Positions 60,055-64,000 of a DNA stretch of 64,000 nucleotides are shown piece by piece. Location: the NCBI RefSeq assembly GCF_021869765.1, contig NZ_CP084580.1, positions 2,728,001-2,792,000 of the forward strand. The letters are read 5' to 3'. The notes under the pieces are model-generated. The model ran no database searches. It was given only the letters and a program-made list of their open reading frames with translations, and was not told where the DNA came from. This stretch comes from Chryseobacterium sp. MEBOG06. GTDB taxonomy: Bacteria > Bacteroidota > Bacteroidia > Flavobacteriales > Weeksellaceae. Both the position numbers and the translations under genes were made by a program. The stretch's first letter is position 1. Each line of letters begins with the position of its first letter.

Positions 60055-60915
60055 TTAGAGTTGAGCCAGCAGTTTTTTCTTTTGTTCGGTAAACTCTTCT
60101 TCAGTAAGAATTCCCATTTCTCTTAGCTTTCCAAGTTTTTCCAACTGTTCATAGATCGTTCCGGATGATTCTTTTCCAGTATTGAATATATTTTCCTGAC
60201 TCAGATCCGGAATGGTTTGTGAAAATGCCTCCAATGGTCTTGAATTCTGACTAAATGATTTTTCTGAATAATTGAAATTCTTTTTTAAAATCTCAGCAAA
60301 TCCTCTTCCATCGTTTTTATTATGAAGCTTAAATTCTGAGGCACCTGCATTTGTATTAATCTTTAGTACCGAATACAAAAGGTGCTCGATATGATCAATA
60401 GAAGAAATGCTTTGGAGAGAGAATTCATTTTTTGCTATGCCTCCCAGAAATTTTTTATCAACGAAAGCGATTCTTTTCTGCGTTGAAAAAATAATCCCTT
60501 CTCTCTTACTTTGAAGATCTATTCCTTCAGCAATGGCAAAAAGCTTCTCGTCTCTGTCTAAAATATTAGCCAGCTCATTCACCTCTTCATCTGCAATGAC
60601 GCTGAGTCTTGCATTAAGGGTTACAATCTGATCTTTGATTTCGTCCAGTCTGGAAGGAGCATCATATTGGTAATAACTTCCGGTGTACTGGTGGCCATCA
60701 GGACTTTGACTTGCATCTATTTTACTTTTAAGAAACATTCCGGTAATTTCCGCGAAATAAAACTGATCGAGATTATTGATAAGGTCTCTGTTGATATTAA
60801 CAGCTTTCGTAAAGCATCCGGCACATAGATAACCGCCGTCCGCAAGTTTATTTTTACCTACGAGCGTATCTGTTGCTGTAAGTGGTGTTCCACACAATGC
60901 GCAAATAGTGTTCAT
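60055..60915 (-). CDS. Zinc-ribbon / PH-like / SHOCT protein, copy 1
   Basis: 286 residues with the same layout: Cys5/Cys8/Cys31/Cys34 zinc ribbon (CALCG ... CAGC), a central PH-like domain (FAIAEGIDLQSKREGIIFSTQKRIAFVDKKFLGG) and a C-terminal SHOCT (LEKLGKLREMGILTEEEFTEQKKKLL). The PH-like part is closer to copy 2 than to copy 3. The three genes run in tandem on the minus strand and probably arose by local duplication. Function unknown. Confidence 0.83.
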   Translation of the reverse strand: MNTICALCGTPLTATDTLVGKNKLADGGYLCAGCFTKAVNINRDLINNLDQFYFAEITGMFLKSKIDASQSPDGHQYTGSYYQYDAPSRLDEIKDQIVTLNARLSVIADEEVNELANILDRDEKLFAIAEGIDLQSKREGIIFSTQKRIAFVDKKFLGGIAKNEFSLQSISSIDHIEHLLYSVLKINTNAGASEFKLHNKNDGRGFAEILKKNFNYSEKSFSQNSRPLEAFSQTIPDLSQENIFNTGKESSGTIYEQLEKLGKLREMGILTEEEFTEQKKKLLAQL

Positions 60916-61094
60916 TTGGTTTTTATGTTTAAAAGTTTTTTAGTGAATACAGAGCTTATTTTTAACTCTGTTTTAATAATACTGATCCAAATTACAAATT
61001 CTAAACCGATTTTAAAGATCAAAAATATTTAAATCTTCTGATTCTTCAAACTTACTTTTCTTTTATCTCTTAATTCTAAACCTGTTTGATATTA

Positions 61095-61124
61095 ACAAAA
61101 ACAGATCCCTTATAGAGATCTGTT
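61095..61124 (-). terminator. Terminator of the leucine-rich-repeat gene
   Basis: AACAGATC / GATCTGTT stem. On the minus strand it is followed by a T-rich stretch; modest strength. Confidence 0.6.
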
Positions 61125-61155
61125 GTATAGTATTCAATTATTATTCGGTTTAGAA

Positions 61156-62241
61156 TTACTTGTACGGATTGACAGTCGTAATTCTAACATTGGGTATTGT
61201 TCTTTTTAGCTTGGCTAATTCTTCAGGAGAAATTTTATTACCCCAAAAACTTAAACTTTTTAAATGTTTAAGTTTATCAATTCCGGGAGGCAGGCTTTCA
61301 ATCTGGCAATCCGAAAGATCTACAGATTCTAAATTTGGTATATTATAGAGTTCTGAAAGAGCTTTTGATGTTATTTTACTTTTGGTAGCAAAAAAATACT
61401 TGAGTTTGCTCATTTTTTCAATTCCCGGAGGAAAAGATTCAATTACATTTTCATTATAATCTATTCTTTCTAAATTTTCAACACCATATAATGCTGAAGG
61501 GAATATTTTAAAGTTATTTTTACTTATATCTATAGATATCAAATTCTTAAGCTTTGAAAAACCAGCAGGAAGATTTTCCAAATAATTCTCTCCCAGATTA
61601 AGAATTTTAAGACTTTCCATTCCCCCAATTTCTTCTGGGATACTTTTCAACATATTTTTTGTGGCAAAAAAATTCTCCAGTTTTTTCAGATTTTTAATGC
61701 TTTTAGGAAGACTCAAAGGCTGAAAATAAAATTCTTTTCCGTTAACAAAAGCCATTTTATATTCTCTATTAAAAAGATTCAAGGATTTTAAATTCCCTAA
61801 ATTCCCAAGATCTTCCGGATAACTTTCCAAGTATGGGCACAGTAAGCTAAGCTTTTCCAGATTTTTAAGTTTTAAAAACGGAGAAGGGAATTTTTTAATA
61901 TAATTGGAATAGATTGTTATTTCCTTCAGATTTTGCAACTCTGCAAAGCCATTGGGAAAAACAGCAACACCCGTTCCACCGCTCATGCTGAAAGTTTCAA
62001 GATTCTTTAATTTTTTTATTTCTTCCGGAATATGAGTAAAATCTTCTTCACATGCAATATTTAAGTATTTAACATTCCAGCTTAAAATCTGTTTGGGAAA
62101 CACTTTTATATTAATGATATTGACTCTTTCACTTTCTTTAGAAAAATCAATTTTATCCACAGGAGGTAGTTTCATAGCTTCCTGTTGTGAATACAGCAAA
62201 GCTCCCGAGCATATTAAAATAGTAACTAAGATCTTTTTCAT
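61156..62241 (-). CDS. Secreted leucine-rich-repeat protein
   Basis: 361 residues with a Sec signal peptide ([19 protein letters not shown]) and about ten leucine-rich repeats of the bacterial LPP/internalin-like pattern, e.g. [21 protein letters not shown] and [21 protein letters not shown]. Such solenoids usually bind proteins outside the cell. No anchor is seen; there is no T9SS C-terminal domain that I can recognise. The start overlaps the hisS stop by four bases (ATGA), an odd partner for a housekeeping gene. Confidence 0.87.
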   Translation of the reverse strand: MKKILVTILICSGALLYSQQEAMKLPPVDKIDFSKESERVNIINIKVFPKQILSWNVKYLNIACEEDFTHIPEEIKKLKNLETFSMSGGTGVAVFPNGFAELQNLKEITIYSNYIKKFPSPFLKLKNLEKLSLLCPYLESYPEDLGNLGNLKSLNLFNREYKMAFVNGKEFYFQPLSLPKSIKNLKKLENFFATKNMLKSIPEEIGGMESLKILNLGENYLENLPAGFSKLKNLISIDISKNNFKIFPSALYGVENLERIDYNENVIESFPPGIEKMSKLKYFFATKSKITSKALSELYNIPNLESVDLSDCQIESLPPGIDKLKHLKSLSFWGNKISPEELAKLKRTIPNVRITTVNPYK

Positions 62242-63617
62242 TGAGTGATATTTCCTAAGAATTCCTCTAAAGAAACCGTTGTCTTTTCTCCTGCTTCAAG
62301 ATCTTTAAAAGTAACGGTGTTATTTTTAAGTTCTTCTTCACCCAAAAAAACCACTTTCTTTATTCCTTTCTTTTCTGCGTACGTAAATTGCTTATTGATT
62401 TTTGCATTTTCAGGATATAACTCTGCGGAGATTCCTTTTGCTCTTACCTGCATGATCAGCTTCAAAGCTTCTGTCATTTCCTCACCTCCAGAATTAGCAA
62501 ACAGGTATTCTATTTTAGAAGATGCTTCTTCAGGGAAAAGATTCAATTCTTCCATGACCAGATAAATTCTGTCCAGGCCGAAGGAAATTCCAATTCCCGG
62601 AATATTTTTAACACCAAATACCTCAGTAAGGTTATCATATCTACCACCGCCACCAATGGAACCCATAGCAACTTCATCTGCTTTCACTTCGAAAATAGCT
62701 CCTGTATAATAATCCAGTCCTCTTGCCAAGGTAATATTAAATACAAGGTTTTGCATATCCACACCAAGGTTCAGAGATTGTGTAAGAACATATTCAAGTT
62801 CTTCTACTCCTTTAAGGCCGATCTCATTTCCTGCAAATTTTTCTTTCAGCTGAAGAAGGTTTTCCAGCGCATCGTCTGACTGGCTGAATAGGAAATCCAG
62901 TTTATCAATAGATTCCTGAGCAATTTCTCTTTCCAGTAATTCTTGTACAACTCCTTCTTTTCCGATCTTATCCAGTTTATCTAATGCTACCGTAAAGTCT
63001 ATCAGTTTATCTGTGATTCCAGCATATTCTGCCAATCCGGAAAGAATCTTTCTATTGTTCATATGAATGGTTACCGGAACTTTCAGATCTGCAAAAGATT
63101 TCAGATACAACTGAACCAGCTCTACTTCCTGCAATAAGCTCTCACTTCCTACAACATCCGCATCACATTGATAAAACTCTCTGTATCTTCCCTTCTGAGG
63201 TCTGTCTGCTCTCCAAACAGGTTGTATCTGAGAACGCTTGAATGGGAAAGTCAGTTTTCCATGATTCATTGCTACAAATCTTGCAAAAGGTACCGTAAGG
63301 TCATAACGAAGGGCTTTGTCTGTAAGATTTTCTGAGCTAAAAGGTTTATCTAATGCCCGTTGAAAATCCTGAAGCATTAAAGTCTTTTTATCTTCTTTTG
63401 CTTCGTTAATACTTGAATTTAAAATTTTAAAAATCAGACGATCTCCTTCTTCTCCGTATTTTCCTGTCAACGTAGAAAGATTTTCAAAACTTGGAGTTTC
63501 CAATGGCTGAAACCCGAATAACTCAAAATTATTCTGTAAAATACTAATGATATATTTTCTTCTGGAAACTTCCTGTGCTGTAAAATCTCTTGTTCCTTTT
63601 GCTAAACTTGGCTTCAT
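62238..63617 (-). CDS. hisS: Histidyl-tRNA synthetase
   Basis: 459 residues from the ATG at 63617, charging tRNA-His. Class II motifs are clear: [43 protein letters not shown] (motif 2), [14 protein letters not shown] (histidine-binding region) and [16 protein letters not shown] (motif 3). The C-terminal anticodon-binding domain is present. A start 37 codons earlier is possible in frame but adds unlike sequence, and the KGTRDF start is the family norm. A TACTTTTG box lies 26 bases upstream. Confidence 0.97.
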   Translation of the reverse strand: MKPSLAKGTRDFTAQEVSRRKYIISILQNNFELFGFQPLETPSFENLSTLTGKYGEEGDRLIFKILNSSINEAKEDKKTLMLQDFQRALDKPFSSENLTDKALRYDLTVPFARFVAMNHGKLTFPFKRSQIQPVWRADRPQKGRYREFYQCDADVVGSESLLQEVELVQLYLKSFADLKVPVTIHMNNRKILSGLAEYAGITDKLIDFTVALDKLDKIGKEGVVQELLEREIAQESIDKLDFLFSQSDDALENLLQLKEKFAGNEIGLKGVEELEYVLTQSLNLGVDMQNLVFNITLARGLDYYTGAIFEVKADEVAMGSIGGGGRYDNLTEVFGVKNIPGIGISFGLDRIYLVMEELNLFPEEASSKIEYLFANSGGEEMTEALKLIMQVRAKGISAELYPENAKINKQFTYAEKKGIKKVVFLGEEELKNNTVTFKDLEAGEKTTVSLEEFLGNITQ

Positions 63618-63642
63618 TTCTTGTATGTCATTTTGATAGATG

Positions 63643-63650
63643 CAAAAGTA
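63643..63650 (-). promoter_or_regulatory. -7 box of hisS
   Basis: Minus-strand TACTTTTG, 25 bases before the hisS start at 63617. Its location inside the rejected 5' extension supports the shorter start. Confidence 0.45.
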
Positions 63651-63742
63651 CACAATTGAACGGAATTTTACACAGCATAGCAAAGCTGAAGAAGCAAACT
63701 TCCTCAGCTTTTGTTTTTGAGTTATCATTTATTCCAAAAAAA

Positions 63743-64000
63743 TCAGATACTTTCTAAAATCTCCAGTATTTCTTCACCATAATTTTCAATCTTATGTTTT
63801 CCGAATCCTTTGATCTCCAGCAATTCTTCCTTTTTAGCAGGTCTATACCTCGCTACAGACAATAATTCCTTATTACTCGCTATAAAATAAGTAGGGAGAT
63901 TTTGTTCCCGTGCTTTCTCTGATCTCCAAAGCTTCAAAGCATCCAAAACCTTTTCCTCATCAGCATTTAAGGAATCATACTCTGCAGAATATTTAACTGC
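63743..64000 (-). CDS. HRDC-domain protein (partial, 5' end outside window)
   Basis: 85 residues of the C-terminus are visible, and the frame is open to the window edge. They form an HRDC domain: LDALKLWRSEKAREQNLPTYFIASNKELLSVA and LLEIKGFGKHKIENYGEEILEIL. HRDC domains bind nucleic acid in RecQ helicases, RNase D and some stand-alone proteins. The N-terminal part that would decide between these lies beyond the window, so I do not assign a gene name. Confidence 0.88.
   Translation of the reverse strand, partial: AVKYSAEYDSLNADEEKVLDALKLWRSEKAREQNLPTYFIASNKELLSVARYRPAKKEELLEIKGFGKHKIENYGEEILEILESI

Noticed and set aside
63618..63728. N-terminal extension of HisS
   Set aside because: The extra 37 residues do not resemble the family, the promoter box falls inside them, and the usual KGTRDF start is at 63617.
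1..64000. tRNA, rRNA, transposase, integrase or attachment sites
   Set aside because: I looked in the gaps and found none. Short structured RNAs could still be missed without a covariance search.

Overview
The window looks like chromosome of a flavobacterium, most likely Chryseobacterium or a close relative. Pointers seen in the sequence are the AT-rich DNA, many start-proximal TAnnTTTG promoter boxes typical of Bacteroidota, the scarcity of Shine-Dalgarno sites, families of small secreted beta-barrel proteins, and gene content such as a 2-oxoglutarate dehydrogenase operon and a glgC-glgA-glgB operon. No tRNA, rRNA, CRISPR array, transposase or phage gene was seen.

Layout. 1-3.9 kb: F-type ATP synthase genes on the minus strand, starting with a small membrane protein and running into atpA, which leaves the window. 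4.2-5.6 kb: ffh. 5.6-9.7 kb: five small outer-membrane beta-barrel genes, one frameshifted. 9.8-16.5 kb: phoH, a SAM hydrolase-like protein, a 2-oxoacid dehydrogenase E2, small membrane proteins and a ClC channel. 16.6-18 kb: rpsF-rpsR-rplI. 18.1-23.2 kb: AraC regulator divergent from a TolC-HlyD-MFS efflux operon. 23.4-28.5 kb: aldehyde dehydrogenase, thioredoxin-like protein, lipid A acyltransferase, glycosyltransferase, exonuclease and apaG. 28.6-32.7 kb: sucA-sucB. 32.8-40.3 kb: an SRPBCC/GyrI-like protein, the glycogen operon, and a divergent, frameshifted esterase with a glycogen-binding-like N-terminus.

40.4-48.6 kb holds the most interesting metabolic locus: an M17 aminopeptidase followed by a same-strand run encoding two ATP-grasp ligases, a small protein, an esterase, a GCS2-type carboxylate-amine ligase, a class I glutamine amidotransferase-like protein and a glutathionylspermidine-synthase-like ATP-grasp protein. 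I infer biosynthesis of an unknown small peptide or amide. It is followed by a graveyard: a doubly frameshifted membrane-protein gene and a decayed copy of the 3' end of the last ligase gene.

49.4-51.3 kb is a compact three-gene operon: a lipoprotein, a protein joining two [4Fe-4S] ferredoxin motifs to a complete JAMM (MPN+) metalloprotease signature, and a secreted protein. This is the best candidate for an undescribed system. 51.4-56.2 kb holds cyanophycin synthetase, cyanophycinase and an isoaspartyl peptidase, a full make-and-break set for a nitrogen reserve polymer close to the glycogen genes. 56.3-64 kb: a YtxH-like protein, methyltransferase, acetyltransferase, three tandem zinc-ribbon/PH-like/SHOCT paralogues, a leucine-rich-repeat protein overlapping hisS, and a partial HRDC-domain gene.

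Three loci carry four apparent one-base deletions in homopolymers. They could be true pseudogenes or sequencing undercalls, and the raw reads should decide.
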